Shown piece by piece: positions 7,538-15,575 of a stretch of DNA of 34,994 nt (positions are counted from its first letter, which is position 1; every line of letters starts with the position of its first letter). The notes below the pieces were generated by a model. It ran no database searches, was not told where the DNA came from, and saw nothing but the letters and a program-made list of their open reading frames with translations. Where the stretch lies: assembly GCA_028701945.1 (NCBI GenBank), contig JAQVPT010000003.1, positions 1 through 34,994 on the forward strand. Direction: 5' to 3'. This DNA is from Bacteroidales bacterium. GTDB lineage: Bacteria > Bacteroidota > Bacteroidia > Bacteroidales > ML635J-15. Made by a program: the position numbers and the translations under genes.

Positions 7538-10460
7538 TCACTTTCATAAATTGTTACTTATTTTTCTGCTAATTTGTTTTAGTGGATTAGCATTAGCACA
7601 ACAAGAATTTAGACAAGAAGTAAATCATAAAATAAATGTGGAACTCAATGTCATTAACAAAACCTTGAAAGGGCAAATTCAAACTGAATATATTAATAAT
7701 TCTCCCGACACACTCTTATTCCTTTATTACCACCTTTGGCCAAATGCATATAAAAACTTAGAAACGCCTTTTGCCCAGCAGCAACTACAAATTGGGTCTT
7801 CCGATTTTTATTATTCTGACGATGAGTACAAAGGACATATAACATGTGAAAACTGTAAAATAAACGGCAATAATGTCAAATTTATTGAAATAGGAGAAGG
7901 AATAGAAGATATAAAAATTTTACAATTGCCTAATCCTCTTTTACCTAGCGATACATTAGTGTTTAGTGCTAATTTTGTTGTGCAGATACCAAAACTTACA
8001 AGTCGATTAGGCTGGAGTAATAAAGATTTTTGCATTTCTCAGTGGTATCCAAAACCTGCTGTTTACGATTCTTACGGCTGGCATCCAATGTCATATCTTG
8101 ATGTAGGCGAATTTTATTCTGAATTTGGTCGCTTTGATGTTAATATTATTTTACCCGACAATTACTTAGTTGCGGCAACTGGTGACTTAACCAATAGACA
8201 AGAATTAAAACGACTTGAAAACTATGCCGATTTATGTAAAAAAATAAGTGTTAGGCAGGATATTATAAGCTTCGGAGACTCTACCAAAACAAAAACCTTA
8301 AATTTTGTTGCAAATAATGTTCATGATTTTGCATGGTTTTCTTCACCAGATTTTATTGTTGACAGAAAATTCCATTTTATGGAAACTCAAAATAGATATG
8401 TCAATTGCTGGGCATTTTATCATAAACATAATTTTGAGTTATGGTCAGAGGCAACTGATTATATTGCAAAAACAATTCATCTGATGAGTCAAAATGTTGG
8501 CGATTATCCATTTAATAATTGCACTGCCGTTGATGCTCCTTTGGGTGCAGGTGGAGGTATGGAATATCCGACAATTACAGTAGTTAGTGCAGATAATAAA
8601 CGTTCCTTAGAAAATGTGATTGCCCACGAAGTTATTCATAATTGGTTTTATGGTATGCTTGCAAGTAACGAAAGAGATAATCCATGGATTGACGAAGGTT
8701 TTACATCGTTTTATGAGTGCAAATATTTTGATCATTACTATCCCAACGAAGGAACATTTACTGGATTGATTAACAAAAACATTAAGATACACGGATTAGA
8801 AAAACTACCAGAAAGATATGCAAGGGAATTAGCCTGGAAATATTTAGTATCAGAGAACTTGCACCAAAACCCTAAGCTTAATTCTGAAGAGTTTTCAGTA
8901 TTTAATTATTTTATTTTATCATATTATAAACCTGTTATGGCTTTGTATAGTCTCGAAGAATACATTGGACACGATAATTTTCGCGAACTTATGAGAACTT
9001 TCTTTGATAAATACAAAAACACGCATATTTATCCCGAAGATTTAATCGAACATTTTTCATCTAACTCAAGTAAAGACATAACTTGGTTTTTTGATGATTT
9101 CTTACTTTCAAACAAAAAGCCAGACTATAAGATTTCTGGTTTAAGACAAGACAGCCTGATAATAAAAAATGTAGGAAAATGTTCGTCTCCTCTATTTTTA
9201 CAGATTGGCGACTCAATCATTATTAGCGATGGATTTACAGGCAAAAAAAGATTTTATATCGGGCAAAGCACTGATTTTGCAATTGACCCAGAATTTAAAA
9301 CTCTTGACCTTAATAGGTCTAATAATTATTACAGAAAAGGATTTTTAAAACCTAACAGACCTGTAAAACTCAGCATTGCAAATTTTATGGATAATCCACA
9401 AATTTTTCAGATACCAGTTTTGCCAATGCTTACATACAATACAGCAGATGGTTTTAGTCCAGGATTACTCATTTATACAAGTCCATTTCCTAAAAAGAAG
9501 TTTGAATTTCAGATTATGCCTTTATGGGGTATTAAAACTGGTTTATTGAACGGTTTTGCCAATATTTCGTATTTTATTCATCCTAAAGAAAAGATAATTA
9601 AAGAAATAGAGATTTTTACTTCCAGTCGCAGGTTTGGTCTAGGTGATGATATGAAAGGTTTTTATTTTAAATTTTCACAAGGACTTTGCATCAGGTTGAG
9701 AACAAATCCAAATAAAAACGTAACATCAGAGTTGATTATGCGAAATGTAACAGCAAACAGTTTTTATTTTTCCAAGAAGGTAAATTTGCATCAGGTTAAA
9801 TATGAATTTAATAATTATAGACTCATAAATCCATGGTCAATATCTGCAGATTTTCATGCAGGAAATGGGTTTAGTAAAATATCTGCCGAATTAATCAAAA
9901 CATTTAATTATAACGAAGATATCGGTTTACGAATTCGCTTATTTGCAGGTAAATTTTTGTATAGTTCAGATGTATATTATGGAAATTATAATTACAGGAT
10001 GTTCGGAAATACAGGCGATCAAGATTATTTTTATGACGAGCTATTTGTCGGCAGAACAGAAAATATTCGTCAAAATCCTGAAAACTTATGGGCACATCAA
10101 TATATTAGAAACGATGGCGGATATACGATGTTTTCACCATTAGGACAAACTGACAATTGGTTACTAGCACTAAATATTGACAGCGAAACTCCATTACGAG
10201 TGATTGATATTTATCTAAATATTGGAGCCTATCCACAAGAACTATCAGACCCAGTTGTAGTTTTATTCGAAACAGGTATTAAATTTAAAATTTTTAAGGA
10301 TTTTTTTAGTATGTATTTCCCAATATATGGCAGTAAAAATGTTTGGGACATTAGTAATGCTATTTATACAGAAAATTATCTGCAAAAAGTAAGATTTACA
10401 TTATCTTTGGACAAATTAAATTTATTGAATTACAGAAATAAACCATTTTTATTATTTTGA
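7527..10460 (+). CDS. Secreted M1-family metallopeptidase with a probable C-terminal outer-membrane beta-barrel
   Basis: 978 residues from the ATG at 7527. This start gives a clean signal peptide (LLLIFLLICFSGLALAQQ) and overlaps the end of the preceding gene by 11 bases; an upstream ATG at 7446 does not. Residues about 25-560 are an M1 (gluzincin) peptidase: GGGMEY at 342-346 (exopeptidase-type motif), zinc site HEVIH at 367-371 and Glu390 after 18 residues, with the following NERDNPWIDEGFTSF. About 600-978 is unlike the ordinary M1 C-terminus: it shows alternating hydrophobic/aromatic strands (FEFQIMPLWGIKTG, ANISYFIHP, GFYFKFSQGLCIRLR), Gly/Asn/Asp turns and a terminal Phe (KPFLLF), as in outer-membrane barrels. 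It would cleave N-terminal residues from peptides at the outer membrane. Barrel assignment is by eye. Confidence 0.9.
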   Translation: MLNNHFHKLLLIFLLICFSGLALAQQEFRQEVNHKINVELNVINKTLKGQIQTEYINNSPDTLLFLYYHLWPNAYKNLETPFAQQQLQIGSSDFYYSDDEYKGHITCENCKINGNNVKFIEIGEGIEDIKILQLPNPLLPSDTLVFSANFVVQIPKLTSRLGWSNKDFCISQWYPKPAVYDSYGWHPMSYLDVGEFYSEFGRFDVNIILPDNYLVAATGDLTNRQELKRLENYADLCKKISVRQDIISFGDSTKTKTLNFVANNVHDFAWFSSPDFIVDRKFHFMETQNRYVNCWAFYHKHNFELWSEATDYIAKTIHLMSQNVGDYPFNNCTAVDAPLGAGGGMEYPTITVVSADNKRSLENVIAHEVIHNWFYGMLASNERDNPWIDEGFTSFYECKYFDHYYPNEGTFTGLINKNIKIHGLEKLPERYARELAWKYLVSENLHQNPKLNSEEFSVFNYFILSYYKPVMALYSLEEYIGHDNFRELMRTFFDKYKNTHIYPEDLIEHFSSNSSKDITWFFDDFLLSNKKPDYKISGLRQDSLIIKNVGKCSSPLFLQIGDSIIISDGFTGKKRFYIGQSTDFAIDPEFKTLDLNRSNNYYRKGFLKPNRPVKLSIANFMDNPQIFQIPVLPMLTYNTADGFSPGLLIYTSPFPKKKFEFQIMPLWGIKTGLLNGFANISYFIHPKEKIIKEIEIFTSSRRFGLGDDMKGFYFKFSQGLCIRLRTNPNKNVTSELIMRNVTANSFYFSKKVNLHQVKYEFNNYRLINPWSISADFHAGNGFSKISAELIKTFNYNEDIGLRIRLFAGKFLYSSDVYYGNYNYRMFGNTGDQDYFYDELFVGRTENIRQNPENLWAHQYIRNDGGYTMFSPLGQTDNWLLALNIDSETPLRVIDIYLNIGAYPQELSDPVVVLFETGIKFKIFKDFFSMYFPIYGSKNVWDISNAIYTENYLQKVRFTLSLDKLNLLNYRNKPFLLF

Positions 10461-11227
10461 TAGGCAAAAACAGATATTATATTTCGGATGCACATCTCGG
10501 CATTGATGGAGAATATACTTCAGAGCAACGTGAAACTCTTTTGGTGAAATGGCTTGATGAAATAAGCCAAGATGCGGGGGAAATAAATCTTGTAGGCGAT
10601 ATTTTTGATTTTTGGTTTGAATATAAACATGTTGTTCCGGCCGGTTTCGTGAGATTACTTGCTAAACTGAGAGAACTGACAGATAGAGGAATTAAAATTA
10701 AATATTACACAGGAAATCATGATATGTGGATTTTTGGTTATTTGCCAAAGATTACGGGGGTTGATATTGTGCGTGGAACTGAAATTATCGAACTTGGAGA
10801 TAAGTTATTATTCATCGGACACGGTGATGGATTAGGCTCTTATGACAAAAAATATAATTTTCTGAAAAGTATTTTTAATTCAAAGTTTTTCCAATTTCTT
10901 TTTAAACTTGCACATCCGGAATTATCTTTTCGCATTGCTTTGGCGTGGTCTGCTACTAGTCGTAAGTCGCATAAATATCCCGCAAAAATCAATATTGAGG
11001 ACGAATGGTTAGTAAAATATGCAAAAACCATATTAGAAAATCAGCATATCGACTATTTTATATTTGGACATCGTCATATTCCACTTAAAATCTCAATTAG
11101 CGAAAAAACTACATTTATAAACCTCGGAGACTGGTTAATGAACTTTACTTATGCCGTTTATGACGGAGAAAAAATGGAATTATTGAGTTATAAAGAAAAT
11201 TTGAAATGTGAGCCAGTGATTCTGTAA
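10457..11227 (+). CDS. lpxH: UDP-2,3-diacylglucosamine diphosphatase-like metallophosphoesterase
   Basis: 256 residues. The start is a TTG at 10457 that overlaps the peptidase stop (TTGA, four bases); an in-frame stop lies at 10439 and no ATG precedes the first motif, so this is the only sensible start. Calcineurin-type metal motifs are complete: DAHLG (Asp11, His13), GDIFDFW (Asp48), GNHDMW (Asn87-Asp89), GHGDG (His122) and FGHRH (His205, His207). The DxH, length, GDIFDFWFEY and GHRH pattern match the LpxH family (COG2908), which removes UMP from UDP-2,3-diacylglucosamine to make lipid X for lipid A on the inner face of the cytoplasmic membrane. Confidence in the fold is high; LpxH as the exact reaction is likely but not proven. 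It is the last gene of the coupled set; I see no terminator, only repeats, downstream. Confidence 0.85.
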   Translation: MIGKNRYYISDAHLGIDGEYTSEQRETLLVKWLDEISQDAGEINLVGDIFDFWFEYKHVVPAGFVRLLAKLRELTDRGIKIKYYTGNHDMWIFGYLPKITGVDIVRGTEIIELGDKLLFIGHGDGLGSYDKKYNFLKSIFNSKFFQFLFKLAHPELSFRIALAWSATSRKSHKYPAKINIEDEWLVKYAKTILENQHIDYFIFGHRHIPLKISISEKTTFINLGDWLMNFTYAVYDGEKMELLSYKENLKCEPVIL

Positions 11228-11752
11228 TCCAGTGATTCTGTGATCCAGTGATCCAGTGATTCTGTATCATCACATCAACTAATCCTCTCATCTTATTTTT
11301 GTTCTCTTTTCCTTAGTGTTCTTCGTGCTATTCCCTTGTGTGCTTAGTGGTAAAAATAAAAATGAAAACGCAAAGAACCGCAAAGAAAAACAAAACGCAA
11401 AGAACCGCAAAGAAAATGCTGCAATTAACTGCGGGGCAGAGATCCAGTGATCCAGTGATGCTGTGATTCTGTGATCCAGTGTTGCTGTAATCCAGTGATT
11501 CTGTATAATCACATCAACTAATCTTCACATCTGTTTTTTTGTTCTCTTTTCCTTAGTGTTCTTCGTGCTATTCCCTTGTGTGCTTAGTGGTAAAAAGAAA
11601 AAAGAAAACGCAAAGAACCGCAAAGAAAATGCTGCAATTAACTGCAGGGCTGAGATCCAGTAATCCAGTGATGCTGTGATTCTGTGATCCAGTGATTCTG
11701 TATAATCACATCAACTAATCTTCACATCTGTTTTTTTGTTCTTACTTCTTTT
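11228..11752. repeat. Composite tandem repeat field (two full units and part of a third)
   Basis: No gene is seen here. A compound unit is repeated: (a) ATCCAGTGATTCTGTG-type words, (b) CACATCAACTAATC, starting at 11271, 11510 and 11707, (c) CCTTAGTGTTCTTCGTGC ending GCTTAGTGGTAAAAA, (d) CGCAAAGAACCGCAAAGAAA, present twice in the first unit and once in the second, (e) GCTGCAATTAACTGC. Spacings between units are 239 and 197 bases, the difference being mainly the extra copy of (d). Short open frames across the field only translate the repeats. Similar ACCACTAAGG-like and CGCAAAG-like low-complexity words are, from general knowledge, common between genes in environmental bacteria. Confidence 0.9.
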
Positions 11753-11836
11753 GTTCTTTTGTTCTCTTGTTCTCTTGTTCTCTTGTTCTCTTGTTCTTTT
11801 GTTCTCTTGTTCTCTTGTTCTCTTGTTCTCTTGTTC
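11753..11836. repeat. 8-bp tandem repeat array (GTTCTCTT)n
   Basis: Ten full units of GTTCTCTT (two of them GTTCTTTT, at 11753 and 11793) and a partial eleventh. The plus-strand frame through it (11759-11947) gives only a Phe/Ser/Cys/Leu repeat and is not a gene. Unit number could vary by slippage. Confidence 0.93.
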
Positions 11837-11882
11837 AAACGTATTTTGCTTTCAATAATCCTAAACAACATTAAATTAACCG

Positions 11883-11912
11883 ATTACCGATTACTGACAT
11901 TACTGATTACTG
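11883..11912. repeat. Short ATTACYGATTACTG repeat
   Basis: ATTACCGATTACTGAC followed by ATTACTGATTACTG forms a small degenerate direct repeat that completes the repeat field between the lpxH-like gene and rpmA. Confidence 0.55.
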
Positions 11913-11945
11913 TTTTCTTCTTGTCCCATTACACGCATATTTCAT

Positions 11946-11986
11946 AAAAAAAAACTCCTGCTCAAATTTGGCAGGAGTTTTTTTTT
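11946..11986. terminator. Bidirectional terminator at the end of rplU-rpmA
   Basis: A perfect 8-pair stem ACTCCTGC / GCAGGAGT (11954-11961, 11971-11978) is flanked by nine A on the left and nine T on the right, so it can terminate in both directions. It lies 15 bases past the rpmA stop. Confidence 0.9.
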
Positions 11987-12001
11987 ATGTCGTAATGTAT
12001 A

Positions 12002-12520
12002 TTATTCAGCTTTTTTATCGTCTTTCTTTTCTGCTTTTGGTTTTGCAGTTGTTTTTGCAGCAGCAGGTTTTTTAGCAGTCGTTGCTTTTGGCTCAGCTTT
12101 TTTAGTAGCAGCTTTTGGCTTAACTTCTTTTTTTGCTGGTTCTTCTTTTTTGCTTTCTGTTTTTGGAGCAGCAACTTCAACTTCAACAGCAGCTTCTACA
12201 TCCTTAGGTGTTTCCACTTTAGGTGCTTTTACTTTAGCAACTGGCTTAGTTTCGATAACAGTTTCAACCTCAGACAATATAGAAACAAAAGATCTGTTGT
12301 TTCTTTTCTTTTGAAATTGAACAACTCCGGCTGTTAATGCAAAAAGAGTATGATCTCTACCCATTCCTACGTTTTCACCTGGATGATGAGTAGTTCCACG
12401 CTGGCGAACTATAATGTTTCCTGCGATAGCTTCTTGACCACCATATATTTTAACTCCTAATCTTTTACTTTCGGATTCACGACCGTTACGCGAACTACCG
12501 GCTCCTTTCTTATGTGCCAT
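12002..12520 (-). CDS. rpmA: 50S ribosomal protein L27 with a long Lys/Ala/Pro/Glu-rich C-terminal extension
   Basis: 172 residues, about twice the usual 85. Residues 1-84 are a complete L27 ([57 protein letters not shown]), whose N-terminus reaches the peptidyl-transferase centre of the 50S subunit. Residues 85-172 are a low-complexity tail of the [18 protein letters not shown] and [17 protein letters not shown] kind, with an acidic/Val stretch first ([12 protein letters not shown]). The frame is continuous and the stop is followed by a terminator, so the tail belongs to the gene. It should be disordered and could lie on the ribosome surface. L27 lacks the cleavable N-terminal extension known in Firmicutes. 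Second gene of the operon, 17 bases after rplU. Confidence 0.96.
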   Translation of the reverse strand: MAHKKGAGSSRNGRESESKRLGVKIYGGQEAIAGNIIVRQRGTTHHPGENVGMGRDHTLFALTAGVVQFQKKRNNRSFVSILSEVETVIETKPVAKVKAPKVETPKDVEAAVEVEVAAPKTESKKEEPAKKEVKPKAATKKAEPKATTAKKPAAAKTTAKPKAEKKDDKKAE

Positions 12521-12537
12521 TTCTTACTTTTTTTAAA

Positions 12538-12849
12538 TTATGCGTTGATATCCTGAATTTCAATCTCTGTGTATTTCTGACGATGTCCGTTTAAAGTCTG
12601 GTATCCTTTTCTTCTTTTTTTCTTAAAAACCAGCACTGTGTCGCCTTGTACATGTTGCAGAACTTTTGCCGAAACATTAGCTTTTGCAACCAAAGGAGTA
12701 CCAACTGTTACTTTATCTTCATTGTCAACTAAAAGAACTCTATCGAATTTTAATTCGCTTCCCTCTTCGTTATCCAAACGGTTAACAAAAATCTTGTTGC
12801 CTTTTTCAACTTTGAATTGTTGTCCTGCTATTTCTACTATTGCGTACAT
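12538..12849 (-). CDS. rplU: 50S ribosomal protein L21
   Basis: 103 residues, normal length, starting MYAIVEIAGQQFKVEKG with the conserved C-terminal KKKRRKGYQTLNGHRQ.  L21 binds 23S rRNA in the large subunit. It heads the rplU-rpmA operon; a near-perfect promoter lies at 12897-12927. Confidence 0.98.
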   Translation of the reverse strand: MYAIVEIAGQQFKVEKGNKIFVNRLDNEEGSELKFDRVLLVDNEDKVTVGTPLVAKANVSAKVLQHVQGDTVLVFKKKRRKGYQTLNGHRQKYTEIEIQDINA

Positions 12850-12896
12850 GATTATAGTATTTATTTATATGTGTTATATTCAAAAATTTCGGACTG

Positions 12897-12927
12897 CAAA
12901 TGTAGAAAACTTATTTCTAATTACAAA
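12897..12927 (-). promoter_or_regulatory. Bacteroidota-type promoter of rplU-rpmA
   Basis: TTTG (12927-12924), 19-base spacer, TACATTTG (12904-12897) on the minus strand: full match to the consensus. It gives a leader of about 40 bases. Confidence 0.72.
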
Positions 12928-12988
12928 AGAAAAATATTTATTTTTTTAAATATCTTACAAATATACTATTTTTTCCAATTCTCAGTTA

Positions 12989-12996
12989 TATATTTG
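12989..12996 (+). promoter_or_regulatory. Candidate -7 element of porT
   Basis: TATATTTG matches TAnnTTTG and ends 15 bases before the TTG start at 13012, implying a leader of only about ten bases. No clear -33 TTTG is present; a T-rich tract (12969-12974) is the nearest. Confidence 0.45.
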
Positions 12997-13011
12997 TACA
13001 AAATTTAAAAT

Positions 13012-13749
13012 TTGAAGAAGCTGATATTTATATCGATTTTTTTGCTGGGATTCATAATATCTTCTATTAGTCAAAAGCAAATACCAATGAATTTACCCAA
13101 ACTGGATAACCAGATTGCACACTTTGGCTATTCACTTGGATTAAATACAATGGACTTTGTAATTAGACCCTCCGATACTTTTTATACAGGATTTGATTCT
13201 ATTTATGCGGTCGAAATTGGTAGGTTTGTCGGGTTTAACATAAATATGATAGCAAACATAAAATTAACAAACTATTTAGATGTGCGTTTTTTACCTGGCT
13301 TAACATTCGGACAAAGAAATCTAGATTATAAATATCTTAAAAAAGGAGAATATCGTCTTCACAGTATGATGATAGAATCGACTTTTCTGGATTTTCCAAT
13401 TTTATTAAAATATCGTGCCCATAGAATAAACAATTGGCGTCCTTTTGTGATAGGAGGTGTTAATGCCCGTATTGATTTAGCTTCGCAAAAGAAAATAAAA
13501 CCAGAAGAGAGCCCCAAAATACGATTAAAACGATTTGATGCCTATTACGAAGTTGGAATCGGCACTGATTTCTTTCTTGAATATTTTATGTTTGGTATTG
13601 AACTCAAAGCCTCATGGGGTTTATTTAATATGGTGGCTTACGATGCCTCCCAATTTAGTCAATATTTTAAACGGCTAAATTCGCACATGCTGATTTTGTC
13701 TTTCCATTTTGAAGGAGGCAAGCTTGATAAAATTAAATGGTGGGAGTAA
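13012..13749 (+). CDS. porT: PorT family outer-membrane protein of the type IX secretion system
   Basis: 245 residues, the size of known PorT proteins. The start is a TTG at 13012: an in-frame stop lies just upstream (13006-13008), and TTG gives a complete signal peptide (MKKLIFISIFLLGFIISSIS). The rest is an eight-strand-type barrel with PorT wording: HFGYSLGLNTMDFVI, FLPGLTFGQRNLDY, MMIESTFLDFPILLKY, NNWRPFVIGGVNARIDLAS, PKIRLKRFDAYYEVGIGTDF and a final LSFHFEGG. PorT is required for T9SS export and gliding in Bacteroidota. A T9SS substrate gene follows at 16781. The oxidoreductase gene starts four bases after the stop, so the two are probably co-transcribed. PorT versus a general PF13568 barrel is judged from the motif set; fairly confident. 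Confidence 0.88.
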   Translation: MKKLIFISIFLLGFIISSISQKQIPMNLPKLDNQIAHFGYSLGLNTMDFVIRPSDTFYTGFDSIYAVEIGRFVGFNINMIANIKLTNYLDVRFLPGLTFGQRNLDYKYLKKGEYRLHSMMIESTFLDFPILLKYRAHRINNWRPFVIGGVNARIDLASQKKIKPEESPKIRLKRFDAYYEVGIGTDFFLEYFMFGIELKASWGLFNMVAYDASQFSQYFKRLNSHMLILSFHFEGGKLDKIKWWE

Positions 13750-13753
13750 TATA

Positions 13754-15331
13754 ATGGACAGAAAAGCAGATTTTATTTTTTTTCCTGAACAAATCTTTAG
13801 CAGAGATTCTGTTTTAAAAGAAATTGCAACAAAATTCGACTTGCGTGTAGAGGATATTGAAGATTATAAAATACTAAGACGCTCTGTTGATGCTCGGAAA
13901 TTAGTTAAATATAATATTAGGTTACAGTTTATTTTAAAAGGAGAAAAATTTACAGATGAAAAGATAAACTTTAATTTTAAAAATGTTCAGAAATTAAATG
14001 AAATTATTATCATTGGAGCGGGACCCGCAGGATACTTTGCTGCATTAGCTTGCTTGCAAAAAGGACTAAAACCAATCGTAGTCGAGCGTGGCAAATCTAT
14101 TGACGAAAGAAAACACGATATAGCTTTAATAAATCGTGAGCATATTATTAATGCGGAATCAAATTACGCTTTTGGCGAAGGTGGTGCAGGCACATACTCT
14201 GACGGAAAACTTTATACGAGAAGTAAAAAACGCGGCGATAATTTGGAAGTCTTACAACTTTTAAATTATTTTGGAGCCTCTGACGACATTCTTATTGACG
14301 CACATCCTCACATCGGTACAGATAAACTGCCCTCAATAATGAAAAACATTCGTACAAAAATTATTGAATGCGGAGGAGAAGTACACTTTAATACCAAAAT
14401 AATAGATTTCGGAATAGAAAACAACTCTATAAAATCGCTTATTTGTGAGGACGGTAGAGAATTTGTTGCTAATAATGTAATACTTGCAACTGGGCACTCG
14501 GCAAGAGACATTTATTACATTTTGCATGAGCGAAATGTTAAATTACAGGGAAAAGGATTTGCAATGGGTGTTCGAGTTGAGCATCCGCAAGATTTAATCG
14601 ACAGCATTCAATATAAATGCGAAGAAAGAGGGAAATATCTGCCAGCAGCAACCTACAATATTGTAACACAAGTTCAAGGTAGAGGCGTATATTCGTTTTG
14701 CATGTGTCCAGGAGGCACAATAGTAAGTGCTGCAACCGATAAAGATCAAATTGTAGTAAATGGGATGTCTAACTCACGGAGAAATTCGCCTTTTGCTAAC
14801 TCCGGAATAATTGTGGAATTACGTCCCGAAGATTTTTCAAATTATTCGGAAAATAAAGTTTTTTCAGGATTAGAATTTCAGAAAACTCTCGAACAAATGT
14901 CATATCAAAATAGTGCATCAGGATTGCGGGCTCCAGCACAAAGACTTTCCGATTTTGTAAAAGGTAGAATATCAAATGGACTTCCAGAAAGCTCTTATTA
15001 TCCTGGATTAATAAATAGCCCCTTACATTTTTGGTTACCTGAAATTATAAGCTCAAAACTAAAAATAGCTTTTAAAGAATTTGATAAACGAATGAAAGGA
15101 TTTGTAACAAATGAAGCTATTGTTGTTGGCGTCGAATCAAGAACAAGCAGTCCTATCCAGATTATTAGAGACAATGAAACACTGGAGAGTGTTAGCATTA
15201 GAGGGCTTTACCCTTGTGGCGAAGGAGCGGGATATGCCGGTGGAATTGTCAGTTCCGCAATAGACGGACTGCAAATTGTGGAACGGATTGCTGCTAAGAA
15301 ATTATCAACCAACAAGTTGGGGCACCTATAG
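13754..15331 (+). CDS. FAD-dependent oxidoreductase of the COG2509 type
   Basis: 525 residues from the ATG at 13754, four bases after the porT stop; an upstream in-frame ATG at 13709 lies inside porT and is less likely. An N-terminal domain of about 80 residues (LRVEDIEDYKILRRSVDARK) precedes an FAD-binding Rossmann fold with IIGAGPAGYFAAL (GxGxxG at 88-93), VVERGKSIDERKHD, and FGEGGAGTYSDGKLYTR. The second half carries GFAMGVRVEHPQ, FCMCPGG, SGLRAPAQRLSDF and the C-terminal FAD site GLYPCGEGAGYAGGI. This is the widespread family of uncharacterised FAD-utilising dehydrogenases found in many bacteria; the substrate is not known. Nothing looks truncated. Confidence 0.9.
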   Translation: MDRKADFIFFPEQIFSRDSVLKEIATKFDLRVEDIEDYKILRRSVDARKLVKYNIRLQFILKGEKFTDEKINFNFKNVQKLNEIIIIGAGPAGYFAALACLQKGLKPIVVERGKSIDERKHDIALINREHIINAESNYAFGEGGAGTYSDGKLYTRSKKRGDNLEVLQLLNYFGASDDILIDAHPHIGTDKLPSIMKNIRTKIIECGGEVHFNTKIIDFGIENNSIKSLICEDGREFVANNVILATGHSARDIYYILHERNVKLQGKGFAMGVRVEHPQDLIDSIQYKCEERGKYLPAATYNIVTQVQGRGVYSFCMCPGGTIVSAATDKDQIVVNGMSNSRRNSPFANSGIIVELRPEDFSNYSENKVFSGLEFQKTLEQMSYQNSASGLRAPAQRLSDFVKGRISNGLPESSYYPGLINSPLHFWLPEIISSKLKIAFKEFDKRMKGFVTNEAIVVGVESRTSSPIQIIRDNETLESVSIRGLYPCGEGAGYAGGIVSSAIDGLQIVERIAAKKLSTNKLGHL

Positions 15332-15575
15332 ACGAAAAATCGCTTATCAGTGAATGGCAATCGTAAAACATTTTCATCATACACAACTTAGCCGTATGCA
15401 AAAAGAAAAAGCTTGGTTTAACATTAAGTTTTAACTTAAGTGAGAGTTAGTAATAATTTGTCTCTCAATAGGGTTTTACAGCTAATGTTATTAGGGAACT
15501 TTAAAGAGAATTACGCACTAAACAATTAATCTACTTTGATTGACTCAACTGTAGTGTTTCATACATATAAGTTTG
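15332..15575. other. Gene-free spacer, probably decayed accessory DNA
   Basis: No open frame or RNA gene is recognisable. It contains a perfect 16-base palindrome TTAAGTTTTAACTTAA at 15424-15439 and the left direct repeat at 15394. It lies between the oxidoreductase gene and the hsdS relic and may be decayed sequence of the same former element. Confidence 0.5.
15394..15414. repeat. Left imperfect direct repeat beside the hsdS relic
   Basis: GTATGCAAA followed by AAGAAAAAGCTT matches the copy at 15884-15905 (18 of 22 with one gap). The two bracket the hsdS relic and the right one overlaps the tRNA-Met terminator. A-richness inflates the match; an att-like scar is possible but unproven. Confidence 0.4.

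Noticed and set aside
11288-11512. Minus-strand open frame across the compound repeat
   Set aside because: Its peptide follows the DNA repeats exactly and has no independent features.
11228-11836. Possible CRISPR array
   Set aside because: Repeats are tandem or compound without unique spacers of regular length, and no cas genes are present.
11759-11947. Plus-strand open frame rich in Phe, Ser, Cys and Leu
   Set aside because: It only translates the 8-bp array and nearby repeats; no start signal, domain or natural composition.
11962-12186. Lys/Gln/Leu-rich minus-strand open frame
   Set aside because: Shadow of the repetitive L27 tail in another frame.
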